Assembly (NCBI GenBank): GCA_025093985.1
Contig: JACAAK010000023.1
Span: forward strand, 62,001 to 126,000
DNA: 64,000 bases
Source of the DNA: Calvatia gigantea
Lineage: Eukaryota; Basidiomycota; Agaricomycetes; Agaricales; Lycoperdaceae
Direction of reading: 5' to 3'
In this document: in pieces, positions 8,237-17,288 of the stretch
Layout: each line of letters opens with the position of its first letter
Position numbering within the stretch: position 1 is the stretch's first letter
Notes under the pieces: generated by a model
Seen by the model: only the letters and a program-made list of their open reading frames with translations
What the model was told of the DNA's origin: nothing
The model's database searches: none
Program-made: the position numbers and the translations under genes

Positions 8237-11200
8237 CACGTTGTCCACCTCCTGTAGGGACTCGTCGTAGACACCGCTGTACAGACTTCTTGAACTGCAA
8301 TATATGCTGGAAGCGCGCCCAAGGCGCTTCCCCTTCTGCTTATTCCGCTAGTAAAGCTAAGCTGGAAAGTAAGATGAACGCTACATATACCGTGAATAAT
8401 CACACATATTCAGACAAGTTAAGGTCAGAACTCCACGAAGAGCACGAGGATCTTAATCAGATCATCACATATCACATCTGTGATTTGTCTCAGTGCCAAA
8501 AGTGTAGAGACAAAAGGAATAAACATTCTGTGAATAACGCAGATTGGCTCCTTGATTCTGGAGCATCGTACCATGTCACCGGTTATCTCTCTGATTTCGC
8601 AGAGGTTAAGATGGGCCATTTCGGGCTTATACAAGCCGCTGGCAACTGGATCTACGAAATGACAGGACGAGGATCTGTGATTTTCCAGCACGATGTGGCA
8701 GACAAAGGCAAGACCAAGAGTGCTACTTCATGTATTGTGCCGGTCTTTTATATCAAAGAAATCACAGAACGGTTAATGTCCTTGGGCCAGATTCTTCGGA
8801 ACGGCTATATTCTAGAGGCAACCGTTAAAGGGACCACCATCCGTGATAAATCAGGACAAGCAGTATTGTCCGCCTGGCCTCATCGTTTGTTTAAAAACAA
8901 CGTACATACTGTGCACACGTATGTCTTGCAAAATAGCAAGGAGAAACCAGTCGCGTTGACATTACACCAACTTGATTATATCGATTGGCATCGTCGAATG
9001 GGACACCCTTCAGATCACACACTCTCCGAGCTTCCAAAGCACATAGAGGGCATCGCGTCGATTCCCGCACCATCTACTCGGAAAGGCATATGTGATGGCT
9101 GTGCCAAGGGGAAAATGCATAATAACCCCTTCCTGATTAATCCCAAGCGAGCCACCGCAGTCTTTGAGCTATGTCACTCAGACTTGCTGGAACTGCCCGT
9201 CATTAGTTACCATAAATATAAATGGGCAATGACGTTCCTTGATGACTTTTCTTCTCACGCACATACAGTATAGTTCTCCTTCGAAAGAAGTCTGAGGCTT
9301 CTGAAAAGCTTATTCAGCTAATCAGTGCATTAGAGAACCTCTCCAGAATGCGAGTCAAACGACTTCGCACCGATAATGGAGGAGAATATGTCAATGAAAG
9401 GTTATTGGCAGGACTTGCGGCGCGTGGAATCACCCATGAGACCACTGCCCCCTATGCGCATCAGCAGAATGGGAGAGCAGAGCAACTGAACCGCACCCTA
9501 TACGAGAAAGCCCAAGCTATAAGGCTACAGGCATGTCTACCTGACTCATGGTGGGAATTTGCGTTGAACACAGCTGTGCATTTATATAATCGCACACCAG
9601 TCCAGCGTCTGCAGTGGAAGACACCTTTTGAGTGTTATTCAAGGGAAAAACCAGATTTGTCCCATATTCGTGTGTTTGGATGCGGCACATATGTATATTT
9701 ACCCGATGAGATCCGCCCAAACAAATTGTCCGCAAAATCCGAGATTATGATCTTTCTTGGATATAAAGGTAGCAAAAACTACATCTTTATGCGGCACACG
9801 ACAGGCAATGTGATCTTTGTATCACCAAACGCCTTATTCGACGAGGGATATTTCCCCAAATGCCCCGATTCAGTGCTGGATAGCAGTAACCGGCCTAATC
9901 ACGGAGGAGAGAGAAATCTGCCTAGACCAGGATTAGAGAATGAACCACCTATTCCGCCATCTTCAGATGATGCTGGAATTGTTCCACCTCCACCTGATCA
10001 TCCAGTATCGTTACCTCCGGTTTCTCCACCAAAACCAAAATATTCTCCACCTACACCTCCTTTACCCCAGCGAGATTTTACTCCGCCAGACAGCATAGAT
10101 TCACGACGGCCATCACCTGGCAATACGCCACCTTGGGTTCCCCCACCTGAGTCACCACCTTTGTGTGGAACGACCGTTGAGGAGGAGCCTGATTTATGTG
10201 ATAATTGGCATGTGGACAGGGATGTATGGGATACCGAGAACGAGGAATTCCCAATTCCTGTTCCCAAACGTCGTGCTGTTGGCTCTGATCAGGTAGAGCC
10301 GCGTCGTTCTGAACGACAAGGCAGGCCTCCTGTTAGACCAGGTAACACATATGGAGAAAATAGGCGTCCAATTTCAATTGAAAGAGAAATAGATCGGACT
10401 CACCAACAAGAGCAGCAGAGGCAAAGGCAGCATGTATGCGCCAATGCCCCTTTGGACGAAATAATTCGTGAGCAAAGAGCAAGGACTAACCATCCTGAAT
10501 ATGTGAGACAAAGAGTTCATGCTGAGCGGTATCTGCCACAACCCTTTGATATGCCTCCATTTCAGCTCCCTCCACGTCCGGAACTGCCGCCTATGCCTGA
10601 AAACAATGATCCAACATCTCATGATGTAAATGACATGGACATTGAAAGGCTTGTTGCTGAGGGAGGAGTAAAACTGATCGATTTCTTGATACAGACGGTA
10701 CATAATACCGCACACGGAGAGCCTGAAACTTTCTGTGACATGCTTAAGCTTCCTGAACCTGTCAAGGCAAAATGGATGGCTGTGTGTATCGAGAAACTCG
10801 AAGCATTAAAGAAACGAGGGGTATACGAACTAGTAGATCTCCCGAAAGGGAGAAGGACGGTTAAAAACTGTTGGGTATTTCTCGAAAAGTCTGATGGCTG
10901 CCTGCGAGCTCGCCTAGTGGCAAAGGGGTTCTCGCAGATTGAAGGCATCGACTATAACGAGCTTTTCTCACCAGTTGTCCGCTACGAGTCTGTGCGTGTA
11001 AGCTTCGCACTCGCTGCAATCCATGATTGGGATATGTATAGTGTTGATGTAAAAACAGCCTATTTATATGGCAAACTGGATGAGGAAATATACATGGAAC
11101 AGCCCGAAGGGTTTCGACTTCCCGGGCAGGAAGGGAAAGTATGGAGACTTAGACAAGCGATCTACGGCCTTAAACAAGCCGGTCGCCAGTGGTGGAAAGA

Positions 11201-12317
11201 ATTGCATCAATCTATGATTGAGCTGGGATTTACCTGCTGCAAATCCGACTACGCTGTATATTTTCACAGACATCCGAAAACAAAAGAGCTTGTAGTAGCC
11301 ATTGTCTACGTTGATGACGTGAATTTCTTGGGAAAGAAAAATTCCCCCCTCCTCAATGAGTTGAAGGGAAAGTTCACGAAAAAATGGGAATGCAGAGACC
11401 ACGGTCCCTGTGAAGAATTTCTTGGGATGAAAATCTCGAGGAATCACTCCAAGCGTCAAATCTTCATCCAACAGGTGAAATACCTGGATAAGATCTTGCA
11501 GCACTTCCAGGTTCTGCAGTCTGCCACAGCTAAAACACCATTGCCTGCTGGCTTCCAGTTCGTAATGAACAAGGACACTGCTACACATCCCTTCCGTCAA
11601 AAGTACCAACAATTGGTTGGATCTTTAATGTACTTGATGATCGGTACTAGGCCCGACATAGCCTTTGCCATAGTTAAGCTGGCACAACATGCCGCTAACC
11701 CCGCACCCGAGCACTATCACGCCGGAATTCATGTATTAAAGTACTTGTCTATGACAAGGAACTATGCACTGAAATATGAAGGCGATACTGGGAAACCGAC
11801 GGTGACGTTGGAATGCCTAAGTGACTCGGATTGGGCTCAAGATACAGAAACCCGCCAATCTGTATCGGGAAATGTTTGTATGATCGCGTCCGGTGCTGTC
11901 ACCTGGACCTCGCAGCGACAAAAGACGGTTTCATTATCGTCCACCGAGGCAGAATATAAAGAACTGTCTGACGCTTCACGACAAGTGAAATGGCTGTCAC
12001 AGCTTCTGGAGGAGCTCAAAATTGAGCACCCAACTCCTATTCTCTACGGCGACAATGATGGGTCCAAATTCTGGACTGAAAATCCCATCGTTGAAAAACG
12101 ATCGAAGTACGTGGATATTCATTACCACTACGTGCGAGAATTAGTCGAGGAGGGTATTATTGTTATTGGTGATGTGTCTTCACAAGACAATCCCGCCGAT
12201 ATCTTTACAAAGAATCTTGGCGTAACCAAAATCAATCTCTTCCGCCCTGAGCTAGGACTGATTTTTGGTTCCGATATCGAAGCATGGGATAAAACTGCTC
12301 GATCGATGAAACGTTAA
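8197..12317 (+). pseudogene. Copia-1 pol: protease, integrase, RT, RNase H; one 5-bp frameshift
   Basis: The polyprotein matures Gag, inserts the cDNA and copies the RNA. The frame opens after TGATGA (8191-8196). Protease has DSG at 8554-8562. The integrase zinc region reads WHRRMGHPS..CDGCAKGKM, and its core has D at 9181, D at 9372 (RTDNGGEYV) and E at 9480 (D35E). A long proline-rich linker follows, then RT with YVDD at 11307-11318 and KTAYLYGKLDEE, then RNase H (DSDWAQDTE, SLSSTEAEYKE, YGDNDGSK). The only break seen is the 5-bp insertion at 9266-9270, which creates the TAG at 9271; the frame continues open to TAA at 12315. With one defect in over 4 kb it is the least damaged pol here. Confidence 0.93.
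9264..9270 (+). other. TACAGTA, likely Tc1 excision footprint in Copia-1 pol
   Basis: The Copia-C homolog reads GCA CAC ATT GTC CTC (AHIVL) here. Copia-1 reads the same with CAGTA added after a TA. TA-CAG-TA is the scar left when a Tc1-family element with CAG termini excises, and the resident Tc1 has exactly those termini. The 5-bp gain accounts exactly for the frame change between the two open parts of pol. Confidence 0.8.
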
Positions 12318-12330
12318 TCTCCCTCCTTCA

Positions 12331-12342
12331 AGTGAGGAGGAG
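12331..12342 (+). other. Copia-1 polypurine tract
   Basis: AGTGAGGAGGAG lies immediately before the 3' LTR. The same purine run precedes the LTRs at 356, 14657 and 47666. It is the expected primer site for plus-strand DNA synthesis. Confidence 0.8.
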
Positions 12343-12750
12343 TGTTGAATCTCGATCCGTACCACTACATTGGTTCAGTCTATTTATAGCTGAAACGGGT
12401 TCTTGAGTACTTCACTCTTGAAGAGAGATAACGAACAATGTACTAGACCGCACTCTAGGTTACTGGTCATGGTCTATTAAATAGAACAATGTACACAGTA
12501 TGCTCTGTATATGCTACTGGCAGATAAGACCTCACCTGTATTAGGTAGAACGGCACACAGACCAGAGACTTTAGATATATAAGACCTATGTAGTATGCAT
12601 ATATTCTTTAGACAATCCAGTCTATCTTCTGCCCATCATTCCTCTAAGATATCCTCTAGCTACAGTCTACAACATGCATCTCAACAAACCCAGTGAGTAC
12701 GACTCCCCTCCGCCACTAGTGCAAGCTATTGTGGTATACTCGTCTTAACA
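12343..12750 (+). repeat. Copia-1 3' LTR (408 bp)
   Basis: TGTTGAATC..CTTAACA, bordered by the purine tract on the left and TSD AAAGT (12751-12755) on the right. It contains an intact TATATAAG box near 12575 and shows the target that Tc1 entered in the 5' copy. Most of the roughly ten differences from the 5' LTR are G in the 5' copy and A in this one, several at CpG. Confidence 0.95.
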
Positions 12751-14656
12751 AAAGTAATTAGAGAGCAAAGACAACAAACAAATGCACCAGAGTATGTTTG
12801 GTGGAGAGTGAGGCAGGAATTTCTGCCCTTTCTACCTGAGCCTCTTGGTTTGCCACTATTTGTTCTTCCTCCACATCTAGAACTACCTCCTATGCTGTCT
12901 TTCCCTGAATCCTCTAACTCAATATCATAAGATCATAATGGCATGGAAGACATTGAAAGACTTGTCAGTGAGGGAGGAGTAAAATTGATCGACTACTTGA
13001 TTGCAACAGTTCACAATACCATGCACAGAAAGCCTGAAAACTTCTGCGACATGATTAAGCTTCCTACTGATATAAAAGTGAAGTGGATGGCTGTATGTAT
13101 CGAGGAACTCGACATGCTTAAAAAGCATGGTGTTTATGAGTTGGTCAACCTGCTAAAAGGCAGAAGAGCAATTAAAAAATGCTTTGTCTTCTTGCAGAAG
13201 TCAGATGGCTGCCTGAGAGCCCATTTAGTAGTGAAGGGTTTCTCTCAAGTTGAAAGCATTGACTACAATGAATTATTCTCTCTAGTTGTCTGCTACGAGT
13301 CCATGTACATTGGTTTCACACTCACTGCAATCCATGATTGGGATATGCATAGCATCAATGTTAAAACTGCCTATCTTTATGGCAAACTGGATGAGGAAAT
13401 TTATATGGAACAGCCCAAAGGGTTCTGACTTCCTGGGCAGGAAGAAAAAGTATGGAGACTATGGTGGGCCATTTATGGTCTTAAACAAGCCAGACAGCAA
13501 TAGTGGAAGGAATTGCACCAATCTATAATTGAGCTAGGTTTCACCCACTGCAAATCTGACTATGCTGTATACTTTTACTGAGACAAAAAGATGAATGAGC
13601 TAGTTATTGCGATAGTCTATGTCAATGATGTAAATTTTATGAATACTAAGGATTCCCCCCTCCTCAAAGAGTTGAAGGGAAAATTCACTAAAAAGTGGGA
13701 GTGCAGAGACCATGGACCCTATGAAGAATTTCTTGGGATGAAAATCTCTTGAAACCACTCCAAGCATCACATCTTTATTCAACAAGTTGCATACCTGGAT
13801 AGAATTCTTGTGTGCTTCCATGTTCCACAGTCAGTAGCCACCAAGACGCTACTACCATCTGAGTTTCAATTTAAATCAAACTAGGACACTGCCACTGGCC
13901 CCTTCCATCAGCAATACCAACAATTAGTTGGTTCCTTAATGTACTTGATGATTGGTACTAGGCCTGACATAGCCTTTGCTATAGTTAAGCTGGCACAGCA
14001 TACTACTAACTCCACACCTGAACACTACTGTGCTGGTATCCATGTATTGAAGTACTTGTCTATGACAAGGAATTATGCTCTTTGTTATGAAGGCAATACT
14101 GGAAAGCTGCAGGTGACACTTGAATGCCTTAGTGATTTGGATTGGGCTCAAGACACTGAGACACAATGCTCTGTCTCTGGGAATGCCTGCTTGATTATGA
14201 ACAGTGCTGTCACATGGAATTCACATTGGCAGAAGACAGTTTCTCTTTTATTCACCAAGGCAGAATATAAAGAGTTGTCTGATGCTTCACATCAAGTGAA
14301 ATGGCTGTCACAACTTCTTACAAAATTGAATATTGAGCACCCCACTCCTATTCTCTTTGGCGACAATGATGGCTCCAAATTTTGGACTGAAAACCCCATT
14401 GTTGAGAAACGCTTGAAACACATGGATATTCATTACCACTATGTATGAAAATTAGTAGAGGACAGTATTATTAAAATTGGTGATGTGTCTTTGCAAGACA
14501 ATCCTGCTAGTATCTTTACAAAGAATCTTGGTATAACCAAAATTCATCTGTTTTGCCCTGAGCTCAGACTTATTTTCAATTCTGACATTGAAGCTTGGCA
14601 AGCCACCACTCAAAGGTCGAAGAAACCAAATTCCCCTTCCCTCAAGTGAGGAGAAG

Positions 14657-14879
14657 TGTTAAATCTCAGATCCATACCACTACATTGGTTCAGTCTATTT
14701 ATAGCTGAAACAGATCATTAGAGTTCACTTTTGGGATGAGAGACAATCTAGCTCTTGCTTACTCATCTACAAATATCTTTAGCAACTACCTCAACACTCA
14801 AATCTTATATTCCCAGTGAGTTATGACTACCCTCCACCACTGTAAAGCTACTGTGGTATTTTGTATGCTCATCTCAACA
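14657..14879 (+). repeat. Copia-A 3' LTR with internal deletion
   Basis: The LTR is only 223 bp against 429 bp for the LTR at 356-784. Both ends match, but about 200 bp are missing between the GAGAGAC and GACAATCTAG segments. The short shared word AGAC at both deletion borders suggests slippage or microhomology joining. The lost part includes the TATA-like region, so this LTR cannot be a promoter. Confidence 0.8.
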
Positions 14880-15654
14880 ATTGGCTCAAAGAGTCCTTTA
14901 TTTGTGAGGAACACTGCCTTTCACTCATCTCCTTCTTTGATCCTGACATTGTTGTATCCCCAAATAATGTCTAGCTTGTTGAAGTACTTTGTTTTGCCTA
15001 GTTTGTCAATGACTTCTCCAATTCTTGGCAGTGGGGTCTTATCTTTGACTACTATGCTGTTTAGCCATCAGTAGTCTTGTATCAGCCTTTTGGATCCATC
15101 TTTCTTTGGAATGAAAAAGATAGGTGCTGTATATGGGGATTTTGATGGTCTTATCCATCCTGATTTGAGGTTTTCCTTGATGAATGCTTAGAGTTTGTCC
15201 TGTTCCTTGATTGTTATGTTATATGTGCTGGCACTTATTTCTTTCAGGGCATCTTCTGTTAAGGTGATTTCATGGTCCCATTCTGTTCATTCTGGAAGTT
15301 TATCAAAGGTTGTTTTATTGAACGGATGTGTAAATGGTTGTATATAGTTGGACAAGTCCTCTGGTTTGGTTGGGTTGGGTTCCTCTTCTTCTTTTCATAG
15401 GTCTTCCATAATGGCCATACTTTGCATTTTGTTTGTAATGTGAATGTTTTGGTGGGAGAATCAGTAGCTTGATGGGCATTAGGTGAACTTGATTTCTCTG
15501 GTGTTCCAGTCTATTTCTGGGTTGTACTTGACTAGCCAGTTGTGTCCCAAGAATACCTCTGCTCTGTCCTGTAGTTGTATAACTGAGGCCTCGATCCTTT
15601 TCCTGTGCCCTTGGATGTCTATGTCGATAGTCACCATTTCTGTTACTTTTCCCC
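14880..15654 (-). pseudogene. Gypsy-3 fragment: RT N-terminus and protease (minus strand)
   Basis: Read on the minus strand this matches the RT start and protease-end region of the Gypsy-1 family (IEASVIQLQDRAEVFLGH, NWLVKYNPEIDW). It has stops and few CpG. It ends at Gypsy-2 (15655) and resumes at 34906; the host reads through with TCCCC/TCCCT as the target duplication. The rest of RT, RNase H and integrase lies beyond the Copia-Z/A insertion and is not in the window. Confidence 0.85.
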
Positions 15655-15757
15655 TGTCAGGGCAACCTTTGATGGTCCCCCTAGACCATCCTACAATCCT
15701 ATGCACTTACCTGCTCTTAGCTGCATAGACATGAGTAACAACTGGAGACCCTAAAGG
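15655..15757 (+). repeat. Gypsy-2 5' LTR, first part (second part 22150-22384)
   Basis: TGTCAGGGCAACC.. matches the start of the 3' LTR at 34563. It breaks at AAAGG, where Gypsy-1 inserted, and continues at 22150 to end CCCTTCCA. The two parts sum to 338 bp, identical in length to the 3' LTR. Confidence 0.9.
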
Positions 15758-16064
15758 TGTTATGAGTTTCCACCGATCATAACGAGTTCCGTGCTATTCT
15801 GCATTCCCAACTATCCATGTACCTGTTTCAGTTATTCTAGTCCAGCGTTCTCCGAGATCTGACTCATACCAACCACTACGCCTTAACCAGACGTTTTATG
15901 TAGTAACTCCATCCGTGCAACCGGATGACCTTAGACATATTTAAGCATACATACACTCTGCTGTATTCGGTACGCTTAACCATCTTCTGTTCTCTCTCCC
16001 TTACTCGCCCTCAAGACTTAGCCAGAGCTGCAACCTGAGGTCTAAACCAACTAAGGTTGTAACA
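15758..16064 (+). repeat. Gypsy-1 5' LTR (307 bp)
   Basis: TGTTATGAG..GTTGTAACA. A TATTTAA box at 15938-15944 lies about 35 bp before GCTTAACCA (15974-15982), which would be near the RNA 5' end and is complementary to the primer site after the LTR. Confidence 0.93.
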
Positions 16065-16078
16065 TTTGGTTAAGCATC
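16065..16078 (+). other. Gypsy-1 primer binding site, probable self-priming
   Basis: TTTGGTTAAGCATC starts directly after the LTR. TGGTTAAGC (16067-16075) is the exact reverse complement of GCTTAACCA in the LTR at the expected RNA start. Schizosaccharomyces Tf1 and related chromoviruses are known to prime from their own RNA 5' end in this way. Gypsy-1b has an 11-nt match and Gypsy-3 a 9-nt match with a covarying base. Confidence 0.65.
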
Positions 16079-16145
16079 ACCACCTCACCTTGCAAGAAAT
16101 AGAGTTGGAAAAGACTCGAACCACAACGAACCTAGGAGCCATTAT

Positions 16146-17288
16146 ATGAGCTCGAACCCCGACGAATACAGAGAACCCCAGCTCGAAGTCACGGACAATG
16201 AGCTCGAAACAGACAGCGAAACCGACTCATCAGATGAAGAAGCAGAGAACCCCGAAGTACCTGCAACAGTTGTAACAAACAACAAACCCGGAGACACCAC
16301 ACAAGGAGTAAACCCAACAGGAGTAGAAGCAGTTATATCAGAACTCTTCAACGAACTCGACATAGCAGAAGAACAGTTAGGACAACCAGAGAACCAAGAC
16401 ACCGAAACAGAATCAGAATCGGGAAATTCAGAAATGACAGACAATACTGCGCCCACCACAACACCCAGCACAAAGGGACTTGTACCCGACCCAGGGTTCT
16501 TCGATGGAACCCGAACTAAATTTGACGACTGGTGGAGAGCCATGACACTCTTCATGAAATTCAACAAAGTCGCCACGGCAGACGACAAAGCCATAGCAGT
16601 CTTAGCCAGACTGAGGGGAGGAACAGCAGGAGCATATGCAGCAATGAAAGCACCACAAATTCTGGAAGGAGAAGACTCTGTGGACTGGAAAGTCTTTGCC
16701 GAAGAATTCAAACGAACCTTCTCGGATGATGCCATGAATGCAAAGGCGGAATGGCAGATCAAAAAATTCAAACAGGGAAATAGGAACATGGCCAACTACC
16801 TCATCAAATTCGAAGTACTTAAAAACAAGGTGAAAACTGACAACCGACACGCCATGTTCTTGCTGCGAAAAAACGCCTGACAAGATATTATCCACACCAT
16901 CACAGGCTACCCCCCAGCCGCTTGACCTGACACGTACCCAGAATGGAAGGAGGCCATATTAGCAGTTGGACAGGGATATGAGGCATCCGAATACCGAGGA
17001 GATAAGAAGACTAACTTGGGAACTACTTATGGAGGAATGGGAGAACCCATGGAAATAGGAAGCAGGCGACATGTGTTCAATGCAAAAGGGGAACCCAAGT
17101 ACTATAACTGTGGAATATTCGGACACATGTCCAAGGACTGCAAAAAGCCCAAAGGATTAACATGCTACAACTGCGGCAAAATCGGACACATAGCCAAAGC
17201 ATGCACCGCACCGAAGAAGGTACAGATCCAAGCAATAGATGAAGCCAAGCCAGAAGAACACCAGGATTTTTCCGGAGACTCCGAGTAG
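16146..17288 (+). pseudogene. Gypsy-1 gag, two TGA stops
   Basis: Start at ATG 16146 (MSSNPDEYREP), end at TAG 17286. An acidic N-terminal part (about 1-100) leads into the retrotransposon gag core (GTRTKFDDWWRAM, FAEEFKRTFSDDAMNAKAEW) and two C-terminal zinc knuckles. The second is complete (CYNCGKIGHIAKAC). In the first, YYNCGIFGHMSKDC, the leading Cys is Tyr by a TGC-to-TAC change; Gypsy-1b has CYNC there. In-frame TGA codons at 16878 and near 16923 sit where Arg codons are expected. Pol overlaps in the -1 frame. Confidence 0.9.

Larger units (their letters stand above)
4346..12750 (+). mobile_element. Copia-1, near-complete Ty1/Copia retrotransposon
   Basis: The 5' LTR (4346-6360, carrying Tc1), leader, gag, pol, purine tract and 3' LTR (12343-12750) are all present in order. 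The TSD AAAGT at 4341-4345 and 12751-12755 is exact. Both LTRs are 408 bp once Tc1 and its TA are removed, and by eye differ at about ten sites, all transitions (about 2.5%). The order protease, integrase, RT, RNase H is diagnostic of Ty1/Copia. It is inserted in Copia-A pol. It is the best-preserved Copia here, but gag has four in-frame stops and pol one frameshift. Confidence 0.95.
2097..14649 (+). pseudogene. Copia-A pol, decayed, interrupted by Copia-1 at 4346-12750
   Basis: Protease to integrase lies at 2136-4345 and RT to RNase H at 12756-14649. Visible parts are the GAG-pre integrase region (AKGKIHNNPF), the integrase core with HTDNGGEYVN, the proline-rich linker, RT (LVVKGFSQVE, KTAYLYGKLDEEIYME) and RNase H (DNDGSKFWTENP). 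Stops are frequent. TAG replaces the TGG of the protease DWLLDSGAS motif near 2394, and TGA replaces a CGA in the WHRRMGHP motif near 2845. The RT box reads VYVNDV in place of VYVDDV near 13620, so a catalytic Asp is Asn. The gene is non-functional. Confidence 0.8.
356..14879 (+). mobile_element. Copia-A, decayed Ty1/Copia element split by Copia-1
   Basis: The element consists of the shared LTR 356-784, gag from 785, pol to 4345 and again from 12756, and a 3' LTR at 14657-14879. Copia-1 sits between 4346 and 12750 flanked by AAAGT, and joining 4345 to 12756 restores the order seen in Copia-C. Gag, protease, integrase, RT and RNase H are all recognisable but carry many stops. CpG is almost absent and stops replace CGA, CAG and TGG codons of Copia-1. 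On the right it abuts minus-strand Gypsy-3 sequence at 14880, so it was probably inserted in Gypsy-3. Confidence 0.85.

Noticed and set aside
8046..8250. Frame change in Copia explained by ribosomal frameshifting alone, without an intron
   Set aside because: The join needed to give the conserved peptide falls exactly at GT..AG borders in four elements, and the skipped segments differ in length and sequence. Frameshifting is still plausible further on, in the gag/pol overlap.
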